Below, one piece after another: positions 7,512 to 14,423 of a DNA stretch of 28,670 nt. The position numbers were made by a program, and so were the translations under genes. The first letter of the stretch is position 1. Every line of letters starts with the position of its first letter. The DNA is from an uncultured Succinivibrio sp. GTDB taxonomy: Bacteria > Pseudomonadota > Gammaproteobacteria > Enterobacterales > Succinivibrionaceae. The notes beneath the pieces were generated by a model. That model saw nothing but the letters and a program-made list of their open reading frames with translations. It made no database searches and was not told the origin of the DNA. The stretch is from the NCBI GenBank assembly GCA_934218695.1, contig CAKQDA010000021.1:1-28670 (forward strand). The letters are read 5' to 3'.

Positions 7512-7538
7512 AAGGTAAGAAGAGCTTTTTATTACCTT
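7512..7538. terminator. Possible bidirectional terminator between the AraC gene and smrA
   Basis: AAGGTAA (7512-7518) and TTACCTT (7532-7538) form a 7-bp stem, followed by TTCT on the + strand. The stem overlaps the smrA stop codon. It is weak and short. Confidence 0.35.
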
Positions 7539-8167
7539 TTCTGATATATCTCTCGGTTGACAATTGATGCTTTATCTCCTTTTTTGAGGATAATGCACAC
7601 TGCACCAGTACCGCCTTTCCAAACTGGTGCTGAATGAAATGCCAGTACATCCGGGATCTGTTTTAGCCAGTGAGCCACATGACTCTTCATTAGGGCTTTT
7701 GGATTTGATCTTTCACCTTTTCCATGGATGATCAGGATGCACCTGAACTCATGCTTTTTTGCAAAGGATAAAAACTGCATAACCTGCTCATAGGCCTGTT
7801 CTATAGTTTTTCCATGAAGATCGATAAAATCAGCTTCAGGATATTCTCCCTTGCGCAGTTTTTGAACTACATATGGCTGCACTCCAGGACGGCGAAATTC
7901 CAGAACATCATTAGGCTGTACCATATGGACGAAGCCTGATGATGCAGAATCGGTTACATCCTCAGATTTTCTGACAGCAGCTTCCTGTCTTGCCTTGGCA
8001 AGTTTTCTGTCAATCATGGCAGAACTCTTTTCTACTTTATCCTGAACAAGAGTTCTGATTTCTCCAATGGCATCGCTAATTAGTGCGGAGAATTCAGGAT
8101 CTTTATTTTCCTGATCATGTTCTTTTAATAACTGTAAAAAATCCTGGCTGTTATCTTTATCTGACAT
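7532..8167 (-). CDS. smrA: Smr-domain DNA endonuclease, SmrA-like
   Basis: A 211-aa protein with a C-terminal Smr (MutS2 C-terminal type) domain: DLHGK (116-120), IIHGKGE (146-152) and GGTGA (185-189). The arrangement ..IIHGKGE..KSHVAHWL..DVLAFHSA..GG.GA.. fits SmrA (YdaL) better than SmrB, whose loop reads HGHGKH. The N-terminal ~75 residues are charged, helical and less conserved. SmrA-type proteins are nicking endonucleases in vitro; the cellular role is unclear. The start is the ATG of MSDKDN; an in-frame TTG 33 bases upstream is less likely. It is the last gene of the mtnN-cobD-like-smrA run, 44 bp after its neighbour. Confidence 0.88.
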   Translation of the reverse strand: MSDKDNSQDFLQLLKEHDQENKDPEFSALISDAIGEIRTLVQDKVEKSSAMIDRKLAKARQEAAVRKSEDVTDSASSGFVHMVQPNDVLEFRRPGVQPYVVQKLRKGEYPEADFIDLHGKTIEQAYEQVMQFLSFAKKHEFRCILIIHGKGERSNPKALMKSHVAHWLKQIPDVLAFHSAPVWKGGTGAVCIILKKGDKASIVNREIYQKR

Positions 8168-8211
8168 AAAATTTATTGAGACTAAACTTATCTGAAACAA
8201 AAGTTCATGCT

Positions 8212-9213
8212 TTAGGAAGCAGAATACACAAAGATCCTGACCACTACGCAGAAACAGACAAAAAGAATACCTGAGAATCTCAGTTTGTTATAGATCTTTA
8301 AAGGAGAGAACTGATTAGGTTCATTCTTTCCTCCGATCCTTGCAAGCCTTACAAGTTTATCTTCATAGTAACGAGGCCCGCCTAAGGACACATTAGCATA
8401 TGATCCTAAAGTGTCAATTACAAGTGAGGTGACAGGATTTGGAAGTATTTTTAAATGACTGATGATGTTTTTATAGATCCTGACAATGTGAACAGAAAAG
8501 ATCATGGTCAGCATATACACAATGAGACTTGGTATTAAAAGTATCTGCTCAAATTTATAAATAAAGACACCGAAAGTTTGAGTCCTTTCTTCTTTAAAGC
8601 TAAACGATCTGTTCATTACAGCGACCATCTGCATTATCAGAGCACCTTCGATTCCTAAGAGCATATACCAGACCAGAACTGAAAACCAGTTTACAAAAAG
8701 TCCTACAGCCACAGCTTCGCTGTTGGCTTTACAAATCCCCATTAGAGACAGTTTTGAACAGTCTCTTAGCATTATCTTCTGCAGATACTTTTTTGCAAGA
8801 TCCTTATCATCGTGTTCAAGAGCTCTTTTTATCAGCAGAGTTGTTTTCAGAACGGGTTTTGATTCCAGTAAAAACGGCAGAATTAAAAGAGACACAATAG
8901 TGTCATGATTGATGCAGAATCTTAAAAGTAAAATCGTAAAAATAGCTATGCACAGCAGGAAAAATGGCAGAAAAACGCTTGAAAAGACCGTTTGTCCTAA
9001 AGAGTTTTCCTGTCTGTTTACTTTTTTGGCGAGTTTTGAAAAAAGTGGCGAAAGACTTGAAAGACGCCAGGATGCATTAATCGGCAGAACTATCTCAAGC
9101 AGCATTGCTGTAAGCAGAGTTACAGCAGGGTACTCTAATATTGAGAAAAATGTGGCAAAAAAATCTGATGCAGAGACATCTTTTGCTGCATTTAAGATCT
9201 GCTCAAAAGGCAT
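8212..9213 (-). CDS. CobD/CbiB family membrane protein
   Basis: A 333-aa polytopic inner-membrane protein resembling the CobD/CbiB (adenosylcobinamide-phosphate synthase) family. Several hydrophobic segments are visible near residues 25-45, 80-103, 105-118, 170-195, 223-245 and 310-330. The family-like cytoplasmic loop KRALEHDDKDLAKKYLQKIMLRDCSKLS is followed by ANSEAVAVGLFVNWFSVLVWY. The Shine-Dalgarno AGGAGA is good. The start lies 8 bp after mtnN, so the two are co-transcribed. A pfs/mtnN-cobD-like pair is also known in Vibrio relatives. No other cobalamin biosynthesis gene is present in the window, so a real role in B12 assembly is uncertain; a scavenging or unrelated membrane role is possible. 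Confidence 0.75.
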   Translation of the reverse strand: MPFEQILNAAKDVSASDFFATFFSILEYPAVTLLTAMLLEIVLPINASWRLSSLSPLFSKLAKKVNRQENSLGQTVFSSVFLPFFLLCIAIFTILLLRFCINHDTIVSLLILPFLLESKPVLKTTLLIKRALEHDDKDLAKKYLQKIMLRDCSKLSLMGICKANSEAVAVGLFVNWFSVLVWYMLLGIEGALIMQMVAVMNRSFSFKEERTQTFGVFIYKFEQILLIPSLIVYMLTMIFSVHIVRIYKNIISHLKILPNPVTSLVIDTLGSYANVSLGGPRYYEDKLVRLARIGGKNEPNQFSPLKIYNKLRFSGILFVCFCVVVRIFVYSAS

Positions 9214-9221
9214 ACTATCTC

Positions 9222-9923
9222 CTAGAGCATCCTGATCATGGCCAAAACCAGTTTAGCACTGTTCTCTGATGCTACTTTTACATTAAAGTCATAGGTTTTA
9301 GTTTCATTCTCGTCTGCACAGTCTGATACTGAACGGATGATTATGAAAGGAATATTAAAATCGTGGGCAATCTGAGCAATAGGGGCACCTTCACACTCAG
9401 TTACCATTGCATGAGGAAAGTCTGCTGCAATAGAGGCTTTTTCTTCAGGTGTGTTAATAAACTGATCACCTGAGACAATGAGACCTTTTTTTACATGATC
9501 TTTGAGTTCTGGAATCGTGGATGCAGCAATTTCAGCCTTGGCAATCAGTTCGGAGCTGGCATTAAAGACTTCAGGTTCGCCTGGCATCTGACCTTTTACA
9601 TAATTAAATGGTGTAAAGTCAGCATCATGGTAAGTGGCGTCAGTTGAAAAAACGATGTCCGCAATATGCAGTAAAGGGGAGATAGAGCCTGCAATACCTG
9701 AATTGATGATGTAGTTTACATTGTATAAGGCAATCAGAAGACCTGTTACGGTAGCAGCTTTAGCTTTGCCGATACCTGAGCGTGAAATAACCACATCCTT
9801 TCCTTCAGTGGTCTTTCCCTCATAGAAAACGATCTGACCTACTTTTTTAGTGTCATAGCTTTCCAGTTTAGACAGAAAGTACTCTGTCTCCTCATCCATG
9901 GCACAGATAATACCAATTTTCAT
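9222..9923 (-). CDS. mtnN: 5'-methylthioadenosine/S-adenosylhomocysteine nucleosidase
   Basis: A 233-aa nucleosidase that removes adenine from MTA, SAH and 5'-deoxyadenosine, serving methionine salvage and the activated methyl cycle. The start is the ATG of MKIGIICAMDEE, with the Shine-Dalgarno CGAGGAA. Catalytic residues align with the E. coli enzyme: E12 near the N-terminus, E178 and D201 (SVSDCAD). HDADFTPF and SGDQFIN are present. The usual VEMEA loop reads TECEG: both glutamates stay but the Met that lines the ribose pocket is Cys177. It is first in an operon with the CobD-like and Smr genes. The flagellin 3 terminator upstream separates the two transcripts. Confidence 0.96.
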   Translation of the reverse strand: MKIGIICAMDEETEYFLSKLESYDTKKVGQIVFYEGKTTEGKDVVISRSGIGKAKAATVTGLLIALYNVNYIINSGIAGSISPLLHIADIVFSTDATYHDADFTPFNYVKGQMPGEPEVFNASSELIAKAEIAASTIPELKDHVKKGLIVSGDQFINTPEEKASIAADFPHAMVTECEGAPIAQIAHDFNIPFIIIRSVSDCADENETKTYDFNVKVASENSAKLVLAMIRML

Positions 9924-9996
9924 AAAAATTCCTCGATAACAATTCTGCATGGATTTTATCAGTTAAGATTAGCCTTTGCATAAATTAGGTATAAAA

Positions 9997-10029
9997 AATC
10001 CCCGAAAATTCAGAAAATCTTCGGGGATT
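9997..10029 (-). terminator. Terminator of flagellin 3
   Basis: On the - strand AATCCCCGAA pairs with TTCGGGGATT (a 10-bp stem with a 13-base loop), followed by TTTTTATA. It lies 15 bp past the flagellin 3 stop codon. Confidence 0.9.
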
Positions 10030-10044
10030 GCAGGTTTTAACCCG

Positions 10045-10953
10045 TTAACCTAACAGACTTAAAGCAATCTGTGGACGGCTGTTAGCCTGAGTTAACATTG
10101 AGGTTGCTGCCTGCTGAATGATGTTCTGCTGTGACAGGTTTGCTGCTTCCTCAGCGTAGTCAGTATCACGGATTCTTGAACGTGCATCTGACTCGTTCTC
10201 TGCAATGTTTGACTGATTAGAGATGGTTGACTCTAAACGGTTCTGAACTGCACCGAACTCGCCACGCTTTTTGTCAACATAGGCAATATATTTGTCTATA
10301 GCGCCTAATGTATTTTGTGCCTCATCCGCTGTTGACACGGAGAATGAAGACCCATGAGCTTTACCTTCGGCATCATCTACTAAGGTAAGACCATCTTTTG
10401 TTTCAGCTTGCATCTGCTTTACTGAAAATCCAGAGGCCAGATCAATTGAAATCTTATCATTGGCATTAGCTCCTACCTGGAAGGCTACCTTACCACCAGT
10501 CTTATCAAGCAATGTCTGACCTTTTGTATCCTTTCCTGACAGTATTTCAGAACCACCAAATGTAGTCTTACATGCAATACGGTTGATTTCAGCACATAAC
10601 TGTGAAACTTCACCCTGAATTGATTTACGGTCTTCTGTGGTGTTGGTACCGTTAGCAGACTGTACTGATAAAGTACGGATACGCTGTAACATGGTATGTA
10701 CTTCGTCTAAGGCACCTTCAGCGGTCTGGGCTAATGCAATACCATCATTGGCATTTCTGTTACCCTGCTTTAAGCCGTTAATCTGTGAGGTTAAACGGTC
10801 TGAAATCTGTAAACCTGCGGCATCATCCTTTGCAGAGTTAATTCTGTAGCCTGATGATAAACGCTTGTAGGTTGTATCAAGTGAGTGTGTTGCCTTTGCT
10901 AATTTGTTTGTGGTGTTAATTGAGCTGACGTTTGTATTTACATAAATTGACAT
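10045..10953 (-). CDS. Flagellin 3
   Basis: Filament subunit of 302 aa on the opposite strand, about 8 kb from the tandem pair. The N-terminal ~125 residues and C-terminal ~80 are identical or nearly identical to flagellins 1 and 2. The DNA of at least the 213-base stretch at 10637-10849 matches both other copies exactly. The middle (about 127-217) is distinct, with a [16 protein letters not shown] insertion-like segment. The leader and terminator are unrelated in sequence to those of copies 1 and 2 except for the last ~18 bases around the ribosome binding site. This is a dispersed rather than tandem copy, kept alike by gene conversion or recently moved. Confidence 0.98.
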   Translation of the reverse strand: MSIYVNTNVSSINTTNKLAKATHSLDTTYKRLSSGYRINSAKDDAAGLQISDRLTSQINGLKQGNRNANDGIALAQTAEGALDEVHTMLQRIRTLSVQSANGTNTTEDRKSIQGEVSQLCAEINRIACKTTFGGSEILSGKDTKGQTLLDKTGGKVAFQVGANANDKISIDLASGFSVKQMQAETKDGLTLVDDAEGKAHGSSFSVSTADEAQNTLGAIDKYIAYVDKKRGEFGAVQNRLESTISNQSNIAENESDARSRIRDTDYAEEAANLSQQNIIQQAATSMLTQANSRPQIALSLLG

Positions 10954-10991
10954 TTTGTTTTCCTCCTGCGGAAAAACTTTTGAAATCTTTT

Positions 10992-11006
10992 AAGGAATTT
11001 TTCCTT
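10992..11006 (-). promoter_or_regulatory. Flagellin 3 leader hairpin
   Basis: AAGGAA (10992-10997) and TTCCTT (11001-11006) form a 6-bp stem with a 3-base loop in the 5' leader, at the place of the GGGC/GCCC hairpin of flagellins 1 and 2. Its sequence is unrelated to that hairpin, so a leader stem rather than its sequence is kept. Here the GGA is in the stem instead of the loop. Confidence 0.4.
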
Positions 11007-11019
11007 CCCTTTGAACTTA

Positions 11020-11046
11020 ATAACGTCATCAAAAAAAATCTCTTTA
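11020..11046 (-). promoter_or_regulatory. Sigma-28-like promoter of flagellin 3
   Basis: Read on the - strand: TAAAGAGA (11046-11039), 11 bases, GACGTTAT (11027-11020). The spacing and both elements match those of flagellins 1 and 2, although the flanking DNA differs. Confidence 0.6.
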
Positions 11047-11222
11047 ATTTTTTTTGAGTCCTAAATTTTTCAAATATGACTGATGCGGATTTTTTGATTA
11101 ACTCCACTGAAACACAACAATATTTTTTACTTTACTACGTAAGCTGTCGTCGTAAAAAAAGATAATTTGAGGCTTTAATCAGCTGTTTTAATACATCGTG
11201 TTATGGATTCTAGATTTATTTT

Positions 11223-11238
11223 TGTGACACTGGTCACT
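11223..11238. promoter_or_regulatory. CRP-like binding site 1
   Basis: TGTGA, six bases, TCACT: nine of the ten consensus positions of TGTGA-N6-TCACA. Its centre lies about 181 bp before the glgC ATG. It stands between the divergent flagellin 3 and glgC; the spacing favours glgC control. Confidence 0.6.
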
Positions 11239-11240
11239 GT

Positions 11241-11254
11241 TGCAAACGCTTGCA
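11241..11254. promoter_or_regulatory. LacI/GalR-family-type operator
   Basis: TGCAAACGCTTGCA: arms TGCAA and TTGCA around a central CG, a full match to the TGNNANCGNTNNCA pattern typical of LacI-family repressors. It lies exactly between the two CRP-like sites. No LacI-family gene is in the window, so the regulator is unknown. Confidence 0.5.
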
Positions 11255-11263
11255 GTTTATATA

Positions 11264-11279
11264 TGTGCCAATGATCACG
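11264..11279. promoter_or_regulatory. CRP-like binding site 2
   Basis: TGTGC, six bases, TCACG: eight of ten consensus positions. Its centre is 41 bp from site 1, about four helical turns, and about 43 bp before the inferred glgC transcription start, the class II activator position. Confidence 0.5.
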
Positions 11280-11308
11280 TAACGCTTTGATTAATCGCAA
11301 AATATCAT
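11280..11308 (+). promoter_or_regulatory. Probable glgC promoter
   Basis: TATCAT (11303-11308) is a good -10 element, 17 bp after a poor -35 (TAACGC, 11280-11285). A poor -35 with a CRP-like site centred near -43 is the usual picture of a CRP-dependent promoter. The start would fall near 11315, giving a leader of about 97 bases. Confidence 0.4.
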
Positions 11309-11411
11309 CGATTAGATCCCAAAAAAGATTTAGCTATCTATAAAAATTAACACTTACAAACTAAAATAAAAATAATCGTTGAATTGGATTTAAGTCATGT
11401 TGGAGGAGCTA

Positions 11412-12734
11412 ATGGAAAGCGCTCGTGACGTCGTCAGACAGACCATGGCCCTGGTTTTAGCAGGTGGCAGAGGCAGCAGATTAAAGGCATTAACTGATAC
11501 AAGAGCCAAACCTTCAGTATACTTTGGAGGAAAGTTCAGAATTATTGATTTTGCACTGTCTAACTGTGTCAACTCAGGTATCAAAGGTATTGGTGTTGTA
11601 ACTCAGTACAAATCTCACAGTCTTTTACGCCATTTACAGGCTGGATGGTCATTCTTCAGGAACCAGATGAATGAGTACATTGATTTCCTTCCAGCCTCTC
11701 AGAGAATGGATGAAGAGCACTGGTATCAGGGTACTGCCGATGCTATTTACCAGAACATCGATATTATCAAAGATCATAAGCCAAAATATGTTCTGATTTT
11801 AGCAGGTGATCATATCTATAAGATGGATTACTCAACACTGATCCTTGATCATATCAAGATGGGCGGGCCGTTGACTGTCGCATGTATTCCTGTTCCAAAG
11901 GATCAGGCCAAAGGCTTTGGTGTAATGAATGTCAACAGTGACAATCTTGTAACAGAATTCGTAGAAAAACCAGCTGATCCCCCTTCCATGCCAGGCAACC
12001 CTTACATGAGTCTTGCATCAATGGGTATCTATGTGTTTGATGCGGATTTTCTGTATGATGTTTTACAGAAGGATGCACAGACTAAAGGTTCACACAGAGA
12101 CTTCGGTATGGATATTATTCCTGCTTTAGTACAGCAACATCAGGTTCATGCTCATGATTTCTCAAAGTCATGTATCCGAAATCGTGGTAACAAAGACATT
12201 GTTTACTGGAGAGATGTAGGAACTATCGACGCCTACTGGGAAGCAAATATGGATATTGCTTCCATTGAGCCTCAACTTGATATTTATGACTTTAACTGGC
12301 CTATCTGGACAAATCAGATCCAGTTGCCTCCAGCTAAAATGGTTCAGGATATCAGTGGTACCTCCACTATTTTAAGAAACTCTGTAACATCAGCTGGCTG
12401 CATTATTTCAGGTTCATCAATTAACCAGACACTGCTGTTTAATTCATGCCGTGTTCATTCAAACTGCTTCCTGTCAGAGTCGGTGATCATGCCATTCTGT
12501 ATTATTCACAGAGCATGTCGTTTGACTAAGGTGGTAATGGATCGTGGATGTGAAATTCCACGTGGCATGATCATTGGTGAAGATCCTGTTCTTGATGCAA
12601 AGAGATTCTACCGTTCAGAAGGCGGTGTAACTCTGGTTACAAGAGCAATGCTAGCTAAATTAAGACAGACAGAGCCTGAGCTCTTTGAGAACTTTGACAG
12701 TTACAAGGCTCCTGTGGCAATGCCTTCATACTAG
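11412..12734 (+). CDS. glgC: Glucose-1-phosphate adenylyltransferase (ADP-glucose pyrophosphorylase)
   Basis: A 440-aa enzyme making ADP-glucose from glucose-1-phosphate and ATP, the committed step of glycogen synthesis. The N-terminal nucleotidyltransferase has GGRGSRL (18-24), RAKPSVYFGGKFRIIDFAL with the Lys matching the fructose-1,6-bisphosphate-binding K39 of E. coli, GTADAIYQN, AGDHIYKMDY and FVEKPADPP. The C-terminal third is the left-handed beta-helix ending in RFYRSEGGVTLVTR. The start is the second of two in-frame ATGs: GGAGG at 11402-11406 sits correctly before 11412, while the ATG at 11397 has no Shine-Dalgarno. The family is very well conserved with the E. coli protein. No other glg gene is adjacent. 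Catabolite control through the CRP-like sites upstream is likely. Confidence 0.97.
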   Translation: MESARDVVRQTMALVLAGGRGSRLKALTDTRAKPSVYFGGKFRIIDFALSNCVNSGIKGIGVVTQYKSHSLLRHLQAGWSFFRNQMNEYIDFLPASQRMDEEHWYQGTADAIYQNIDIIKDHKPKYVLILAGDHIYKMDYSTLILDHIKMGGPLTVACIPVPKDQAKGFGVMNVNSDNLVTEFVEKPADPPSMPGNPYMSLASMGIYVFDADFLYDVLQKDAQTKGSHRDFGMDIIPALVQQHQVHAHDFSKSCIRNRGNKDIVYWRDVGTIDAYWEANMDIASIEPQLDIYDFNWPIWTNQIQLPPAKMVQDISGTSTILRNSVTSAGCIISGSSINQTLLFNSCRVHSNCFLSESVIMPFCIIHRACRLTKVVMDRGCEIPRGMIIGEDPVLDAKRFYRSEGGVTLVTRAMLAKLRQTEPELFENFDSYKAPVAMPSY

Positions 12735-12776
12735 TGTAAAGCGGTCATAATGACTCTTTACCCAGTTGGCTTTACA
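12735..12776. repeat. Inverted repeat after glgC
   Basis: TGTAAAGC (12735-12742) and GCTTTACA (12769-12776), eight bases each, separated by 26 bases and starting right after the glgC stop codon. There is no T tract, so it is not a standard terminator. It may protect the 3' end or bind a protein. Confidence 0.4.
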
Positions 12777-12797
12777 TTCATACTATAGTGAACATAG

Positions 12798-14240
12798 ATG
12801 AATAATAATGAATTATCTTCCCGCCTCTTTTGCGCCAAGCGCCTAAGGGGCGATTTCTTATCTGAGGGGCAGTTATCATTTGGCCTCTCATCCTTTAATT
12901 TGTCAGACTCTGATGATTTTGGTGTTGAGCAGGACCGCTTAAAGTTTTCAATGTGTGCACCTTTGCGCAGGCTGCAGCAGAAAACTCAGGTTTTCCCTTT
13001 AGATGTGAAAGCTGCCTCAAGAAACAGACTTACACATTCTCTGGAAGTGGCCCAATACACAAGACTTATCTCTTTTGCTGTAGCAAAAAAATGCTCTCAG
13101 GCTGATTTTGTTCCGATACTGCGACCAATGACAAGCTGTCTTTATACAGCATCATTGATGCATGATCTGGGAAATCCACCTTTTGGACACTTTGGTGAAT
13201 CGTTAATCAGAGAATGGCTTAAAAAGACAGTTGAGAATCGTCATATCAGTTCTGAGATTGCCATGGTGGAAAAAGATGATCTTTTGACCTTTAACGGCAA
13301 TGCTCAGGGGCTGAGACTGGCTTTTTCAATTCAGGATCTTAATCTTACTTTAAGTCAGTACGCCTCTGTGATCAAAGTTCCGTATACCATCAAAGAACTG
13401 TTGTTAGGTCAGGGTAAAGGTGAAGCCGGTAACGGAATACAGGGGGACTTTTACTCATGGTCATATGCCAATGCAGGAGTTTTTTTATCAGAGAAAGTTC
13501 TTCTTGATGCGATAAGGGAAGAGTGTCATCGTGATACACGTCATCCGTTTGCAACTATCATAGAGTATGCTGATGATCTTGCTTATGTTCTTGCAGATCT
13601 GGAGGATGCGTTTGACAGAGGCCTTATTGACAGATATGTAATTTTAAAACTCTGCCGTGAACTTGATAATTATCCTGAGCTGTCAGAACTGTCAAAATAT
13701 CTCAACGTTAATGAAATAGAAAAAAGATTTTTAGTAAATAAAACAGAAGCTCTGTTTTATTTACGTGATGTCATTTCAAACTTTTACATAAATGACGTAG
13801 CCACAGCCATAAGTCAGGATCTTGAACAGTTTATAGAAACAGGTGAACCTGATTTTTCTTATGGCAACTATCCAGGTGTAACTGCATTAAAAATGTTGAA
13901 GAACTTTGAATATCAGGCTGTATACAACCATTTTGAAGTTCAGACCTTAGATCTGTCAGGTGCAAGTTATATTAGAGGTCTATTTGAATCCTACGAGTAT
14001 CTTCTGTTTGAAAATGAGGATGACTTTACAAAAGAGCTGTCTGGAACAGGTGGCAATCCCTTCTGTAAACGTATAGCCTCAAGGATTTCCAGAAGACATA
14101 AGGAGTATTATCTTAAGAACAGGGATAAGGCTGTATTCTCTGAAATGTATTTAAGAATAAGACTGCTTGTAGATTATATTTCAGGAATGACTGATACTTT
14201 TGCAGAATCTGAATATAAAGTTTTAAAAGGCATTCATTAA
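12798..14240 (+). CDS. dgt: Deoxyguanosinetriphosphate triphosphohydrolase-like protein
   Basis: A 480-aa HD-domain dNTP triphosphohydrolase, which splits dGTP (or other dNTPs) to the nucleoside and tripolyphosphate. Metal ligands are visible: H80 in RNRLTHSLEVAQ, H122-D123 in MHDLGNPPFGHFGE, and the later Asp in IIEYADDLAYVLADLEDAF. The N-terminal DRLKFSMCAPLRRLQQKTQVF matches the start of the family fold. Its length is close to the 505-aa E. coli Dgt. The Shine-Dalgarno is poor. It follows glgC by 63 bp and may share its transcript, though a functional link is not obvious. Confidence 0.93.
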   Translation: MNNNELSSRLFCAKRLRGDFLSEGQLSFGLSSFNLSDSDDFGVEQDRLKFSMCAPLRRLQQKTQVFPLDVKAASRNRLTHSLEVAQYTRLISFAVAKKCSQADFVPILRPMTSCLYTASLMHDLGNPPFGHFGESLIREWLKKTVENRHISSEIAMVEKDDLLTFNGNAQGLRLAFSIQDLNLTLSQYASVIKVPYTIKELLLGQGKGEAGNGIQGDFYSWSYANAGVFLSEKVLLDAIREECHRDTRHPFATIIEYADDLAYVLADLEDAFDRGLIDRYVILKLCRELDNYPELSELSKYLNVNEIEKRFLVNKTEALFYLRDVISNFYINDVATAISQDLEQFIETGEPDFSYGNYPGVTALKMLKNFEYQAVYNHFEVQTLDLSGASYIRGLFESYEYLLFENEDDFTKELSGTGGNPFCKRIASRISRRHKEYYLKNRDKAVFSEMYLRIRLLVDYISGMTDTFAESEYKVLKGIH

Positions 14241-14363
14241 GCGCAGATCTAACCATCATGACAGCAGTTCATAAACTTAAATCGTAAAGTTAAATAGAGA
14301 AAAACTTTTACAAGCAATGAACGCGCAAAGATCCTGACATTGCAAATATGAGACAGAAAATTG

Positions 14364-14401
14364 CAGGTTGCTCTTTTAATCAATCTAAAAAGAGCAACCT
14401 G
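14364..14401. terminator. Terminator between convergent dgt and AAA-ATPase gene
   Basis: CAGGTTGCTCTTTT (14364-14377) pairs perfectly over 14 bp with AAAAGAGCAACCTG (14388-14401). The A/T-rich top of the stem and its position between convergent genes suggest a terminator. The T tract after the stem is weak on both strands. Confidence 0.55.
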
Positions 14402-14423
14402 TAACCATGACTTAGAGGAAATA

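Noticed and set aside
8909..9235. 108-aa frame on the + strand antisense to the cobD-like gene
   Set aside because: It is a shadow of a well-supported membrane protein gene with a good ribosome binding site.
12735..12776. Terminator after glgC
   Set aside because: The inverted repeat has a 26-base loop and no T tract; reported only as an inverted repeat.
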